From Batillaria attramentaria (lineage: Eukaryota > Mollusca > Gastropoda > Batillariidae), in assembly GCA_018292915.2 (NCBI GenBank), contig JACVVK020000323.1, positions 1-64,000 on the forward strand: DNA of 64,000 nt, given 5' to 3'. Positions 1-13,400 of the stretch are shown here, in pieces (within the stretch, counting starts at the first letter, position 1; each line of letters starts with the position of its first letter). The translations under genes and the position numbers were made by a program. The notes beneath the pieces are model-generated. The model worked only from the letters and a program-made list of their open reading frames with translations. It ran no database searches and was not told where the DNA came from.

Positions 1-113
1 AATTCGGAAACGTTTTGGATACTCAGTGGTAAAGCGTTCCATATGGATGCCCCTGAGAAAGACCCTTGGACGAGGCACTGGGAGCAGAGAGAGAGAGAGA
101 GAGGGTGGGTGGG

Positions 114-265
114 TGGGGGTTTAACGTCCTTTTCCACCACATAGGGTGATATCAAAGACGGGGCAACGATGAAAAAGCCAGCACAAATATTTGGCCCCAG
201 CCGGGATCGAACTCACTACTCGAGCATTACAAGTCCAACGCTCTACCATTCGACCACCCCGGCTC

Positions 266-267
<2 letters not shown>
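114..267 (-). mobile_element. tRNA-derived SINE, copy 1
   Basis: Read on the minus strand it opens with a tRNA-like head (GGGGTGGTCGAATGGTAGAG, then GAGTTCGATCC as B box). It continues through the family body (GCCCCGTCTTTGATATCACC) to the tail GGTGGAAAAGGACGTTAAAC and a C-rich end. The same body recurs at 3591, 6015, 12240, 24470 and 25164. It is flanked on both sides by (GA)n. Confidence 0.8.
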
Positions 268-298
<31 letters not shown>

Positions 299-845
299 AC
301 TCCATGTCTACTGGAAGAGATACATGTTTGTTCTGCCGCTAAATTAATGGTGACAGGATAGCCACGTGAACCTCATATCGCTACCCGCACGTCTCATACA
401 TCTACGTCACAAACCCACGTCCTTCGACAGGTAATGATTTGCTTTACTTTTCTTCTCTATGCTGGCTCAGTAGGCAACGAACAGCCATCAACACAAAATG
501 TATTTGGCAGTTGTCCAATCTGAGTGTATCTTAGTGATGTATGACTATTTTCTCTTTTGCTGTTTTCCATTTCTTGCGTTCCCAAAGCTCAAAGATGAAA
601 ATATGTGAATCATGTCGGTTTATAGTTAATGCTGGCTGGGTGCACCGTTAGCTCACGTAGAAGCTGTCTTCTCGCATTTGAGTTGTGATTTGTAGCTTAG
701 TTTTGATAGTTGTTCACTGACTTAAATTTTTGAAATGCTGCTTCTTGCTTTTTCACGCTGTTATACCCGCCCTGACCTACATGCAGTCCTCTGATGGTAT
801 GGATTGAAGCATCTCTAACATATGGGATCAGATTTCAGGATTTCT

Positions 846-1031
<186 letters not shown>

Positions 1032-1039
1032 CAGTGGCT

Positions 1040-3248
1040 TACGAAGAGTACAGGACACTTGGAGTTGGTTGTCGGAGGACAGTATATTCACTCGTAATTA
1101 GTCTCTTTATTGACGTAAATTGTATGGTTATTGAACCACATTCTGCCAAGTATGCAAATTCCCTGAACTACTCGTACATCACGTTTAATATAAAGACAAC
1201 ACGACACTTTCTCAAGTTCAAACGACTGCTCCTGTGAAACACGTCACAAAAGAACCCTATCAATACAATACTCATTATTATTATTATCAAATTCCTATTA
1301 GCTCTTTTTAACGATTTTACCTTCACTTTACGCAGGCCGACGTGGGGCCAGCGACATTGGCTGATTAGTCATTATATCACGCAGACACAAAGCGATTGGC
1401 CACGCGCGTTCAATGACTTGGAAATAACGACCCTGCCGTGGAATGGAGGAAAAATGGGATTGTGAGCGGGATTTTGCGTGTGGTTTCTTTATCGTGAGGT
1501 TGGTGTGGTTTTTATTTCTCCTCACCTACATCCCCGGGGCGCTGAACTGTACAGGTCCTAGCCAGTGCTAACTCGCGAACCAATCGACCTTGAGCCTCAG
1601 CCTCGTTCCGGGGTTGAACCTGGGTGTATTGAGAGAACTGAATGTCTGATTGTTTTCAATATTTATATTACAATTAGTTACAATTGATATTAATATTTAA
1701 TATTACAGATGCGGACATCATTATGTCCCATCATTCCTGCGACACAGTAGACAAAATTGAGGACAGATGTGCAGTACCATTTATTGTCAGTCCGGACATT
1801 TTATCGTATTATAATTCCCGCTGATATCAAGTCCTACACTATCACTGTAAGAACGTGCTTCACGGGACAGGGGCGCTGTCATGTCATGTTCCAATGATCT
1901 CTGTAGTATAGTTTTAGCGACACTGTACATGCATGGGTACGCTGTCGCCAGCGACACAGTATACGGTGTACGTTGCCGCGCAGATTTCAGAATCTCGTGT
2001 GAGCCGAGATTACTGGTTATCATATCGTGTCCTGTTCGTTTGACAAGTAATGGCGGAAGTTAAATCAAGAAACCGTCACGAATCTTCATCCTGTTTTAAA
2101 AGAATACTATCGTTGATACTATGTCGAGACTCCCGTATGGACCCAAACTCCTGACCATGGATCGTATGACAGAGAGCGGAGGAAAGTGACAGAAAGACTG
2201 ACAGCCTCGGCCACGCTGTCACAGTGCAACTCGCGGATCTTCTCTTTTCTTCTTCCTTTTTTTGTTTCTTTTTTGAGTTTTCATTCTTTTTTAGATTGTT
2301 GTGCTGAACATATCGACTTCAGCCACGTGGCGTGTGCGAGATTTTGAAATGTGCTTACTGTGTCGCTGCCGACCGAGTATAGCTCGTACTATGCTCTCTA
2401 GTTGCCTGCAAGATATGCCCCGTACTCAACCATAGTTATACGACATTGACCAGTTACAGTAACCGTCTCTACTTACGGAGAATGAATCGGATGACTGTAC
2501 TCGTTTTTACGCTGTACACTCTGTGTACCTGATACATCTACTAGTGCAATGTGAAAAAGCTTTTTGTCCCTCCGGCCCGTTTTTGCCCCTTGGGAAAACA
2601 TATTTGTACTTTTTCTTCTTTTTTCGTTTTTTTTCTTTTTCTTTTTTGACCTTATTTTTACTGTGGTCGTTCGAATGTTTTGTGTTGTTTTCCTTTTTTT
2701 TTCCCTTATTGGAACCCAATTGTAAAGGCCGCGTTAAAGTGAATTTAATGGGTTGTGTCCGACAGATTTGATTGTGTCTCCCAATGCAGATCTGTTTTTC
2801 ATGCGGATGTTTCAACAGGCGATTACAATAAATATTACCATGGCACCGACGTGAATGGACAGAATACAAGGGGGACCAACGAGAAATGCTGTTATACAAT
2901 TTTTTTTCCAAGGTGTAGGGGCGCGGATATCTTTGTGTGGACAACGTTTATTCGGCAGTTCCGAGTTCTGTCAATTTTTCCTTCTATGACGGATTGCTGC
3001 TTTTTGCGGTAAACAAATTAAAACAAATCTGGCAATGCACCAAAACACCTATACTTGTATTTGCGGGGAGACTTTTGTGGTTTCTTTCTAACAGGTTCAT
3101 CTTCCACTTATCATGTTCAGATGATATATTTTTTTTAAAAACATAAAACAAATTATGAGTTTGGCGTGGGAGTTAATCTTCTTAACGACAGTTTCCATGA
3201 AATAATTGACTGATTTCTAGGCGATCTAGTTGTATTTTGTGTTTTAAA
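1040..3248. other. Intergenic, no gene seen
   Basis: Mixed unique sequence without a supportable coding frame. It includes T-rich runs at 2240-2300 and 2610-2710. Nothing resembles a domain in any frame. Confidence 0.6.
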
Positions 3249-3475
3249 TTTTTGGGGTTGTTCGATCAGGACAAAAGAACAAGGACATAGTGACATGATA
3301 GACTAGTAATACAGAGACATCAAGACAAGTAAAGAGACATAGTGACATGGTAGACTAGTAATACAGAGACATCAAGACAAGTAAAGAGACATAGTGACAT
3401 GGTAGACTAGTAATACAGAGACATCAAGACAAGTAAAGAGACAAAGTGACATGGAAGACTGATACATGGGCGTGA
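3249..3475 (+). repeat. 52-bp minisatellite, about 3.3 copies
   Basis: GACTAGTAATACAGAGACAT recurs at 3301, 3353 and 3405, exactly 52 bp apart, with few changes. The array proper spans about 3288-3475; the first 40 bases are its unique left flank. Confidence 0.88.
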
Positions 3476-3590
3476 CATAACAGGCTAGCAATACAGATAC
3501 ACATACAACAACAGCGAAAAAGAAGCGAAAAATAGAAGAATAAAGCACACAAAAAATATGAAAAAAAAAACACAGGAGGGACGGGTCGGG

Positions 3591-3757
3591 GTGGGTGTTT
3601 GGGGGGTTTAACGTCCTTTTCCACCACATACGGGTGATATCAAAGACGGGGCAACGATGAAAAAGCCAGCACAAATAGTTGGCCGCAGCCGGGATACGAA
3701 CTCACTACCCGAGCATTAGAAGTCCAACGCTCTACCATTCGGCCACCCCAGCTTCCC
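3591..3757 (-). mobile_element. tRNA-derived SINE, copy 2
   Basis: Same family and orientation as the copy at 114-267. The tRNA-like head, the GCCCCGTCTTTGATATCACC body and the AAAAGGACGTTAAACCCCC tail are all present. It ends in a CACCC-rich run. Confidence 0.8.
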
Positions 3758-4274
3758 CAGGAAGGTAGGGAAGGGGGCAGGAAAAAAAGAGAGGGGGAGG
3801 GGAGGGGACTGAGTGTGTGGTCACAGTAGCAGTAGGCTTGTAAGCAGTTTTCGTGTAATATGTCTTTGCGGTGAAATGTTTTAGTAGGTAGGCAGCGTGC
3901 CTTGTGTGAAAAACCGGTAAGCGACATACAGATTGCGAGCGTCCCGCTACACGCATTTCAAAATCTCATGTGAGCCGAGGCCGTACTGAAAGCACATCGT
4001 TTTGCGGAATAATGACGTAAATGGCTTCCCATACGGTAGTTCGCGTGCAGTGCCGCAGTGAATGCATTTTTAAACACGAATGAGACAAATGGTTTTAAAA
4101 AACATCTGGTGGAAAACGTACAATTCGTTTAATTAATACCACATTAGCCATTTAGCCATCCACGCCCTGCACGCAAAGAAACCGTTTCTTGACAGATCAC
4201 TTCCTAACACGTCCATTCAATGCTGTCGTCTTCCACAGTGATCACGCTATGCCTTCTGTGTCAAATTCAGGGAA

Positions 4275-4277
<3 letters not shown>

Positions 4278-4324
<47 letters not shown>

Positions 4325-4337
4325 ACACCACACCACA

Positions 4338-4378
<41 letters not shown>

Positions 4379-4420
4379 ACACCACATCACACACACACAC
4401 ACACACCACACCACACCACA

Positions 4421-4463
<43 letters not shown>

Positions 4464-4603
4464 ACACCACACCACACCACACCACACACACACACACACA
4501 CACACCACACACACCACACACCACACCACACCACACCACACACACACACACACACACCACACCACACCACACCACACCACACCACACCCACACCCACACC
4601 ACA

Positions 4604-4646
<43 letters not shown>

Positions 4647-4662
4647 ACCACCACCACCACCA

Positions 4663-4695
<33 letters not shown>

Positions 4696-4768
4696 ACACC
4701 ACACCACACCACACCACACCACACACACACACACACACACACACACCACCACCACCACCACCACCACA

Positions 4769-4805
<37 letters not shown>

Positions 4806-4855
4806 ACACCACACCACACCACACCACACACACACACACACACACACACACCACA

Positions 4856-4900
<45 letters not shown>

Positions 4901-4918
4901 ACCACCACCACCACCACA

Positions 4919-4963
<45 letters not shown>

Positions 4964-4984
4964 ACCACCACCACCACCACCACA

Positions 4985-5019
<35 letters not shown>

Positions 5020-5032
5020 ACACCACACCACA

Positions 5033-5065
<33 letters not shown>

Positions 5066-5068
5066 ACA

Positions 5069-5121
<53 letters not shown>
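4278..5121 (+). repeat. Long (CA)n / (CCA)n / (CACAC)n compound array
   Basis: About 840 bp made only of C and A. Pure (CA)n alternates with CCACACCACAC runs and (CCA)6-8 clusters near 4645, 4745, 4899 and 4961. The repeated order of blocks suggests segmental duplication within the array. Every frame stays open, so the predicted His-Thr or Cys-Val proteins are artefacts. Confidence 0.95.
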
Positions 5122-5416
5122 ATAGTCTTTTTAAACGATACTGGGTTAGTGTTTTTGGTGAGATCTTTTGTCGGCTAATTAAATCGCCTGTCTTGTTCGC
5201 GACAGGAGGGCGAGATCGACTGCGCATGAGCCAGAAAAATCAATGTCGGCCACGCTGATTGGCTGATGGGGTGTGCACGTGAACGATAACCGAGGCTGGC
5301 AGTCGAGGGTTATGTGAATGTTTATTCATTCTAGTGTAAGCGATTGAGATTTTGCGCCATCATTTCCACTTCTGTCCTCCTCCGTTCTTTTTGTAGTTTT
5401 GTTGGAGAATTTCGAT

Positions 5417-5467
<51 letters not shown>

Positions 5468-5785
5468 GGCAAGACTAGGAGTGTGGCAGTGAAAGATTAC
5501 GAGAAAGCTCATTTTGTGCGGTTCGCAATTTCGTAATCATCTTCCATTTATACCGAGCGGGTAAAAAAAAAAAGTCGCTCCGATTGTGTTTGGGTGGAGA
5601 AAATTGAGAGTGTACTCCACGACCGAGAAGAAAGTCTAAACGTGCTGACAGTAACAATAACAGCGCATTTCCACAGCTGTGTTCATCCTGCTACCTCGGG
5701 ACGAAGCTTAATTACCAAGCTCGTTAACAGCCCTAACTCCTATACAACTTACCATTTAACCTTTGTTTTGTCTTACTGGATGATA

Positions 5786-6250
5786 ATAGACGACTCCACT
5801 CGGCAACACCCGAGGCCATAGCCCCGCCCCTTTACTCTGCCGTGTATTGGCAAAACACAGTACGTCCATGACGTCATTGTACGGGAAAAGGGGTGGTTTC
5901 AAGAAGGAAGACGTAATGATCTTTTTTTTTTTTTCCTCAAATGACGTCAATGGACTGACTGCTTTCTTTCCATGGTTCAGTCATATCCAACTATACGTGC
6001 TTCCCTCCTTGTAGCTTTAATGCTCGGGTCGTGAGTTCGCATCCCGGCTGGGGCCACCTATTTGTGCTGGCTTCATCGTTGCCCCGTCTTTGGTATCAAC
6101 CGTATGTGGCGGAAAAGGACGTTAAACCCCTAAACACCCACCCCCTCGTTGTAGTGTCTGGCAAAATGTTGTGCTCATTACGCCGCGGAACGCGACTGGC
6201 TGAATTATGGGCCTCGACCCTTTTGATTGACAGGAGTGGAGTGGTCCATT
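5786..6250 (+). mobile_element. MITE family, copy 1 (interrupted by a SINE)
   Basis: The ends are imperfect inverted repeats (ATAGACGACTCCACTC at the left, its complement with changes at the right) flanked by TA. The interior has CCCGCCCCTTTACTCTGCCG, a conserved TTTACTCTGCCGTGTATTGG and AAATGACGTCAATGGAC. It matches 9375-9683 (inverted), 48003-48270 and 48483-48783. With the SINE and one target duplication removed the length is about 325 bp. Confidence 0.75.
6015..6142 (+). mobile_element. tRNA-derived SINE, copy 3, 5'-truncated, inserted in a MITE
   Basis: It lacks the tRNA A-box half and starts near the variable loop, but keeps the B box, body and AAAAGGACGTTAAAC tail. It is bounded by 12-bp direct repeats, CCCTCCTTGTAG (6003-6014) and CCCTCGTTGTAG (6143-6154), which are target-site duplications. 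The interrupted sequence is contiguous in the related MITE at 48,003. Confidence 0.85.
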
Positions 6251-6867
6251 ATGTCACATGGAGGCGAGAACTTGTAATGATGTGACCGTCCTGCAAGTAC
6301 TGTATGTTAAGTGTGGTCCATGGTTTGACCATCCTGCAACACCCTACCATGAGATGACTCATCAATTATCACCGTTAATTATCCCATTACAACCGTTAAT
6401 CAACCCATTAGTTTTCTATTGTCCGGGCCCCGTGACCAGGTGATGAAATAACAGTTTGACCACGCCGCTGCCGATATGTGGTCTTTAGGCAATGTGTGTG
6501 CGTGAAGCCGTGTAATACATTGTTTTACTGTTGCCCATTTCGATGGCCAACATGCAGCGAGGCCTGTGATTGGATGGGAAGGTGGCGTCAATATCGTCTT
6601 TGTATCACACAACACCCTATGCCAACCTTTGTGTTCCTCAGTGGTGATTTTCCATCGGCGGCAAGGCTTTTTATGAATGCGTTCTCTCGTGCGTGTGAGA
6701 TCCCATGAAAAAGCAATTTCTGCACCATGTGCTGCCGAATAATATCCAAAGTCAATCGGTGTTGCATCGATCATTTCATCGCTACAAGCACGGGATGGAA
6801 GAACTGTTTTCTGTCTCTGTTGCCTCTGGGATATTCATGATGGTTCTTGTTGGTGGTGCTGGTGGTC

Positions 6868-7040
6868 TGCTTGTTGTTGTTGTTGTTGTTGTTGTTGTTC
6901 TTGCTTTTTTTTATTTGGGTTTTTTGGGTGTTGGTTTTTTTGTTGTTTTTTTTTGGTTCGTTTTTTTCTTGTTTGTTTGTTTGTTTGTTTGTTTGTTTGT
7001 TTGTTTGTTTGTTTGTTTGTTTTGTTTGTTTGTTTGTTAC
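6868..7040 (+). repeat. (GTT)n, T/G-rich and (TTTG)n tract
   Basis: A (GTT)n block is followed by T-rich low complexity and a (TTTG)n block of about 17 units (6970-7037). Confidence 0.9.
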
Positions 7041-7496
7041 CAGATATCGAGTTAGCATGCAGGTTTGTTCTAACTGTAGTGAAAGCAGACAATGTACCTT
7101 TGGGTTTCTGTACTCTCGATTGCTTGGCCGCATAGTATAGTTATGTCAACGATTGCAATGTCCAAATGAACATCAGTTTATTCGGGAAGAGATATAAGCT
7201 TCGAAGTAACATCACCTGCAACCAACCCACCACACCACCACCACCACCACCACCACAGCCGCCGCCAACTTCCACCAAAAGTGACTTTACCGGAATAATC
7301 CACTTTCGTAATCCTCCATCACTAAGGGCACATGAACACTTCATCAGCGATACCTCCAGCAGCCCTATTATAACATAAATATATACCAACCTCTTATAAC
7401 ATAAATGTATACAACTTAATCTGATAGCTGTAATTTTTCACTTCTCTGTAATTGATCCTAGAGATACATTTCTTACATGCTTGCTCTAACGGCCTT

Positions 7497-7577
7497 ATGT
7501 ATGTATGTATGTATGTATGTATGTATGTATGTATGTATGTATGTATGTATGTATGTATGTATGTATGTATGTATGTG
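7497..7577 (+). repeat. (ATGT)n tetranucleotide microsatellite
   Basis: About 20 uninterrupted ATGT units. Confidence 0.95.
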
Positions 7578-7665
7578 TGTGTGTGTATGTTCCTATGTAT
7601 GTGTGATGTCATGCATTTTTGTGTGTACTAATGTGTGTATCTAGATATATATGCATGTGTACCAA

Positions 7666-7704
<39 letters not shown>

Positions 7705-8562
7705 ATTTATATATCTATTTATTTCATCTCGCCCATTTTGTCTTTATGTACATGTATTTGATTTTGCCAGTGGTCGAATACATAATTGCATGAACCCTTA
7801 TGTACACATGCTAAAAAAATGAATAAAAAAAAAGATACCCCCAGCAGCCCGTGAAGGACGCAGACATTTTCCCCTTATTTTCTCAAACTCTCCGGTGTCC
7901 CTTTCCAGCTCTGATAGTCGTGAAGAGGAGTTTCTATCAGAGATTGTACCATTCAGGGAGAGATAACTCACGCAAATCACCCTTTTCCCCTATCTTCTCC
8001 ATAGCAGTTCCCTGAGAGTCAGAGTTTGGTGTGGCAAAAATGAATGTCTTGAGAACCGAAATAGGAGTGTTGTGATAGAAAAACGCCCAGAGAGAGAGAG
8101 AGAGAGAGCTTTATCTCTAAGTGTAAATATTTTAGGCGTGGTGACGTGTTTCTTGCAAACATTGCGCTGGTTTGTTTTGTTTTGTTTTTTTCTACGCGCT
8201 CATTCTTCTTCCCTTTTTTTTTTTTTTTTTTTTTTTTGGGGGGGGGGGGGGGGGAGGAGGGGGTCGTTGCCCCGTCCTTTTGCCCCAAGCTCCCAAACAG
8301 CCTTATTGACCAGCGCAAGACAAAACCAGCCGTTATTTCAACGCATACGTTTGGAAAGAAATCTTGCAATATGAGATGTGCTACAAGGAATACTCCCTGC
8401 GCAGTAATCGATTGAATTTCTTGAGACCATTACGACTGATTGCAATCTTTCGTGCCTGTACCGAAGAAAAGCACTGTTCGAACTTTGCTGTCGTGATTTC
8501 TCCTTCCTAAATTGATCCACCGAACCCGAAACCTCACAAAATCGCAATTTTCTGCGCCAGCG

Positions 8563-8605
<43 letters not shown>

Positions 8606-9287
8606 CGGTGTGGATTAGATCTAAGCGCACGTAAATTAGTTCTAGAAATAAACTTGGTTTTGGAGCATGTGGTGTGAAAGGGTCGGACACTTCCATGAAC
8701 CGACAGAAAGCAACTCAATCTGAGGTTCTGCCATAATAGCTGCCCAATTCTTTCCCTCTGTATCTTTGCCTTCTTTCGAGGGGATGTCACCCAAATCAAT
8801 GACTTTTGAATTGTCTCCCTGCCGCAACCAGATATGGCTGTAATTTTGACGTCTCTTTCGATTCCCCCAAGAATGCCAATGATGGGGTGTGCTGGTGTGA
8901 AGGAATACGAGGTATTGTCCATCTGTCAGTGTGCGTTTGCGTCAGCCAAGAGAAAAATCGTTGTATTTTTGTGCAGGTTCTGTGTTTATTCAGCAGGGGA
9001 AATTTAAAAAAAAAACTGTCTCGAGATTTTACGTTGAAATTGTGCGTCTACACCTTTTCTTAAGTAATCAGCATTTGACAGCTACAGCTGACAAGCATGA
9101 AGGCGGGAGAAAATTATGACGTTTTTAAACACAGGAATCTGACAACGTTATTTCTTGCATTTTCGGGATTTTCGGTTTGAAAATGTAAACTATGGCAACG
9201 TTTGTGGAGAAATCTCAAGTTTCACTCGAGGTGATGTAATCAGGGAGGTTTGTCCTTCGATATCGATGAGAGAGAGAGAGAGGGAGG

Positions 9288-9326
<39 letters not shown>

Positions 9327-9374
9327 GTTTTTTTTTTTTTTTTAAGGTAATAGGTTACAGGCATGCAGGCCCAA

Positions 9375-9683
9375 ATTGACCACGACATTCCTGTCAATCA
9401 AAAGCGGCGAGCCCCGAGAATTCAGCCAATCACGTGCCGCGGTATAATGAGCATGGCCTGGCAAACTTCCTTGCCAGACACAAGACATATGGAAGCACGA
9501 ATACTTCGATATGGCTGACAACATGGGAAGAAAACATCAAGTCCCTTGACGTCATTTTAGGAAAACGACTATTACGTCACTGTCTTTCATCTTGAAATCA
9601 TCCCGTTCTGTGTTTTGCCAGTACACGGCACAGTAAGGGGGCGGGGTTTTGACCTCGGGGCTTGTCGAGTGGAGTCGTCCATT
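9375..9683 (-). mobile_element. MITE family, copy 2
   Basis: It is the reverse complement of the copy at 5786. The GGAGTCGTCCATT terminus is at 9671-9683, with internal GGGGCGGGGTTTTGACCTCG and TTGACGTCATTTTAGGAAAA. The distal end is more decayed. Confidence 0.7.
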
Positions 9684-9711
9684 GCAAACCTGTGACTGTC
9701 TTTGCTGCAGA

Positions 9712-9855
9712 AACAAGACTCAGTAAAACAACTATCAGATACTGGATCAACAAGACTCAGTAAAACAACCATCAGGTACTGGAACAACAAGACTCAGTAA
9801 AACAACTATCAGATACTGGGACAACAAGACTCAGTAAAACAGATACTGGAACAAC
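9712..9855 (+). repeat. 37-bp minisatellite, four copies
   Basis: AACAAGACTCAGTAAAAC recurs at 37-bp spacing starting at 9712. The last unit has an internal deletion. Confidence 0.9.
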
Positions 9856-10917
9856 CCGATCCCAAAAAGCCAATTCTTATACTTCCTGTCTCTGGTATCA
9901 CACCCGTGGATAAAAGACGATAATCTGAAAACACTCACTAACCCCAAGTTTAGCTTTTTAAATGAACCTGACAATGAGAGCAATCTAATTTTCGACGGAA
10001 TGCAATGCCATGAAAATGAGAGAGAGAGGGGGGGGGGGGCTAGAGAGAGAGAGGGGGGGGGAGAGAGTCCAATCCCCTTTTTACGCACCGTCAATCAGGC
10101 AGACAAGACAAATAACTGCTTGTCAAAACGATCACCGCTGTCTTGGGCCTCGTGTCATCCGGGATCTTAATGTGTTTACCCCCTACCTCCATGATCTGGG
10201 TTTCAATGCCGCGTTCTGAGCAACGAGTGCCCGTCAGTATGCTAATTTCATCTCTCGTGAGAAGAAACGAGAAGTGTATCGAACCGAAGCATAGGCTGGC
10301 GTTAATGTTCGATTTAACAACAGCAGGCAACCCTGTCGCCAGGCTCCAGATGCGTGGAATCCGTGAGGCATGTTGGTGTTAACCCTTCGTGTTTGGTTGG
10401 TTGGATCCAGTTAAAGCACCACCACACGCTTGGCTGGAGACGGTCCTGTTGGGCACGTTAGGGGGAGAAAAGACGGCTACCCTAGCTGAATAGTCCACCC
10501 GAACGCTCCTCAATCCAAGCAGTGACATTTGGGCCATATCTCTTACCATGCTCGGTATTTTTAGTAGCACTTTCAAAAGCTTTATATTTTTATAGTCAAG
10601 GCGATAGCTTACTTGACCTTAGTCAAGACACAAAACGGTCTCTAGGAAACTGTCCCTCCGTGCCTCCTCCCCTCAACACCCACCCCGAATTCCGCTCCCG
10701 CCCCGGCTCGCCCCGATCAGGGAAATCACAAAAGCGCAATGCATTTGCGCGAGTTGGTTTGGGGGTAATTGTGTATTTCTGTGGCTCTGTTTCTCCCTCC
10801 CACAAACACACGTAGACCGCCATTGTGAGACTCAAAGCAACAGACAAGAACAAGAGGCAAAAACAACACAATGTTTTGCCACAATCTATTGTGTTACCTT
10901 TAGCAGCAGGATTTTTT

Positions 10918-11163
10918 TTGTCTTATAGGGATGTGAGATAACTGTTTTATAGGGATGTGAGATAACTGTTTTATGGGGATGTGAGATAACTGTTTTATAG
11001 GGATGTGAGATAACTGTTTCATAGGGATGTGAGATAAATGTTTCATAGGGATGTGAGATAACTGTTTCATAGGGATGTGAGATAACTGTTTTATAGGGAT
11101 GTGAGATAACTGTTTCATAGGGATGTGAGATAACTGTTTTTTATGGATGTGAGATAACTGTTT
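10918..11163 (+). repeat. 24-bp minisatellite, about ten copies
   Basis: Unit TAGGGATGTGAGATAACTGT with four further bases. Small changes occur at the T-run and one AAATG variant is present. Confidence 0.93.
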
Positions 11164-12239
11164 TCAGTTCACAGATCGACTTGGGCTATAAATGAGGACA
11201 AAACGATGTGACGATTGTGTGGACTGTCGTTTGTCCGATACGCATTGAGTAAAATGGAAAGATCGGTCAGACCATGGGGATACTGAACGTTTGCCGGTTT
11301 CAGTTTGCAATAAAAACAAAATGTGGCCAGGTCGTAAGATCCACGTGGGATGGCCAGCATTATTACAAACTTACATAACTCCAAGAGTAGGGGGTCTTGT
11401 TGTCGGTGCTCGCTTTGATCTTGCAGTCAGTCTGATCTATATGAATATTCAAAACGAATTACCGAATAACAGCACGTTCCCTTTATACCCTGTGTGGTTT
11501 TGTCTTGTCCTTCGTGAGGACTCAGACACTGAACAGACTTACTCCGTAGACATTTGCTACTTCACAAATCGATTGTTCATCATATTCAGCATTTTCCTGT
11601 TTCTTTCTTCCCCTTCCTCTACAAGACCTTGACTTCTCAGTCGTCGAGACGTTTCCGCCGCCATTTCCAAGGATCATTTGTGATGGTTATTGGCGGATAG
11701 CCTGCCCCTTAATTTGCAATATCCCTCTCGCTCCCGACTTTTATGTGCCAGATATTCTCTCTTGCCGGCACGCCCTTTATTAGCAATACATTCCGTGCCC
11801 GGGCCCGTGCTTGGCAGGATCTGCGTCAACTTGAGAACGGAGCTTGCCTGATCACAAGTGGCTTCTGGCCTTTCCCAGAGTTCCACACATCTGTAATGAC
11901 TTTATCGGGCAAGGCAGGGTTTGGGTTGACCGCCATTTGCATGGGCCCGTCAGCTGATAGCCCGCCCTCTGGCGGTGATCTACACAGCTTGACAGGCGCA
12001 ATGCCACAGTCGTCATTACGACCACGGATGCTGCTGGAGCTTGGTATGCGCTCTGGTGTTGTCGTCTGTTTTATTCACTTGTGGCTAGGCCCGGGGCGGT
12101 AGTGGCGTTTAGCAATATTGCTTGGTAATTGATAGGAGGGCTGGTGGTTCTATTTCTGAAAAACGGAATAGGTTTTGTTGATGTCTCGGTCTGATGGCAT
12201 ACTGATGACCATCTCTCTCTCTCTCTCTCTCTCTCGGGG

Positions 12240-12403
12240 AGCCGGGGTGGTCGAATGGTAGAGCGTTGGACATCTAATGCTCGGGTCGTGAGTTCGATCC
12301 CGGTTGGGGCCAAATATTTGTGCTGGCTTTTTCATCGTTGCCCCGTCTTTGATATCACCCTATGTGGTGGAAAAGGACGTTAAACCCCCAAACGCCCCAC
12401 CCA

Positions 12404-12409
<6 letters not shown>
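12240..12409 (+). mobile_element. tRNA-derived SINE, copy 4
   Basis: Full family structure: head with TGGTCGAATGGTAGAGCG, B box GAGTTCGATCC, body, GGTGGAAAAGGACGTTAAAC tail and a (CACC)n end. It lies between two (CT)n tracts. Confidence 0.85.
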
Positions 12410-12444
<35 letters not shown>

Positions 12445-12579
12445 TACAGATGTGTATATGTACGCACAGCCGTCAGACATCTACATCAGTTGCCAAACAA
12501 GATGTCCATGAAGTTGATTGTTTTGCCCGTTATACCCGTTTTTGTCACTATGTTTCTTTTGTATTGTATTGATCATTTA

Positions 12580-12583
<4 letters not shown>

Positions 12584-12647
<64 letters not shown>

Positions 12648-12765
12648 TGTGTGATGTCTTTGTAGTTTAGTTTTCCTAGTTTAGCAAGGACAAGATGGAA
12701 GACTGGTCGTTGTACCTATATCTTTTATCCTTGGAAAATAAAGTTTCGTTCGTTCGTTCGTTCTC
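12584..12765 (+). repeat. (GT)n tract, then possible LINE 3' tail with (TTCG)n
   Basis: Bases 12584-12652 are (GT)n. Bases 12655-12765 read TTTAGCAAGGACAAGATGG, then CCTTGGAAAATAAAGTTTCG and a (TTCG)n end, which looks like a retrotransposon 3' untranslated end. No reverse transcriptase sequence is present to confirm this. Confidence 0.4.
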
Positions 12766-13332
12766 TCTTGTTCAAGCAATGTATTCTGTTCATAACAAAG
12801 TAACTTTGAACACAAGCGGGTAGTGTCTAACCAACGAGGTCCTGTAAGTTTACCATGCACAGGTTTTTGCAATTTGCTTTACGGTGAAGAAATATACTCG
12901 ACAGTCATTGTTTGTTTGTTTGTGTGTTTGTTTGTGTGTTTGTTTGTTTGTATGTTTGTTTTTTCTTTGTTTGTTTGTTTGTTTCAATCATAGCCAAACA
13001 TACTGGTCTTCGCTGCATGAAAAGAAATCATTTTCTGTCGATTTTGCTGAATATAACGCCAATTTTAGCCATTTTTATGGATGGGGATAGTTAATTGGGC
13101 TCAAAAACGGATGCAGACAGTAGGTTAGGTTAGTCATAGTGTGTCTGTTTGTGACCGAGAACTTAACAAAACGTTCCCCCATATGTTTGCCCGAAGACAT
13201 AATTATTGACCAAGCAACCTCGGGCCAGGAAACTTAGACATACACTGTGGAAAGACGCTGAGAGCTTGAGAGTCTTTACGAGACTTTTAGTACAGATTAA
13301 TTCTACGCTTTCTTTTCCTATTTCTTTTTGGA

Positions 13333-13336
<4 letters not shown>

Positions 13337-13394
<58 letters not shown>
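13337..13394 (+). repeat. (GT)n microsatellite
   Basis: About 29 uninterrupted GT units. Confidence 0.95.

Positions 13395-13400
<6 letters not shown>

Noticed and set aside
4189..5227. Long open frames of His-Thr, Cys-Val and Trp repeats on both strands
   Set aside because: They translate a C/A-only simple repeat, which is open in every frame, and are not genes.
11743..12102. 119-codon plus-strand frame
   Set aside because: No domain, and it runs into ordinary sequence; an overlapping minus frame is equally open.
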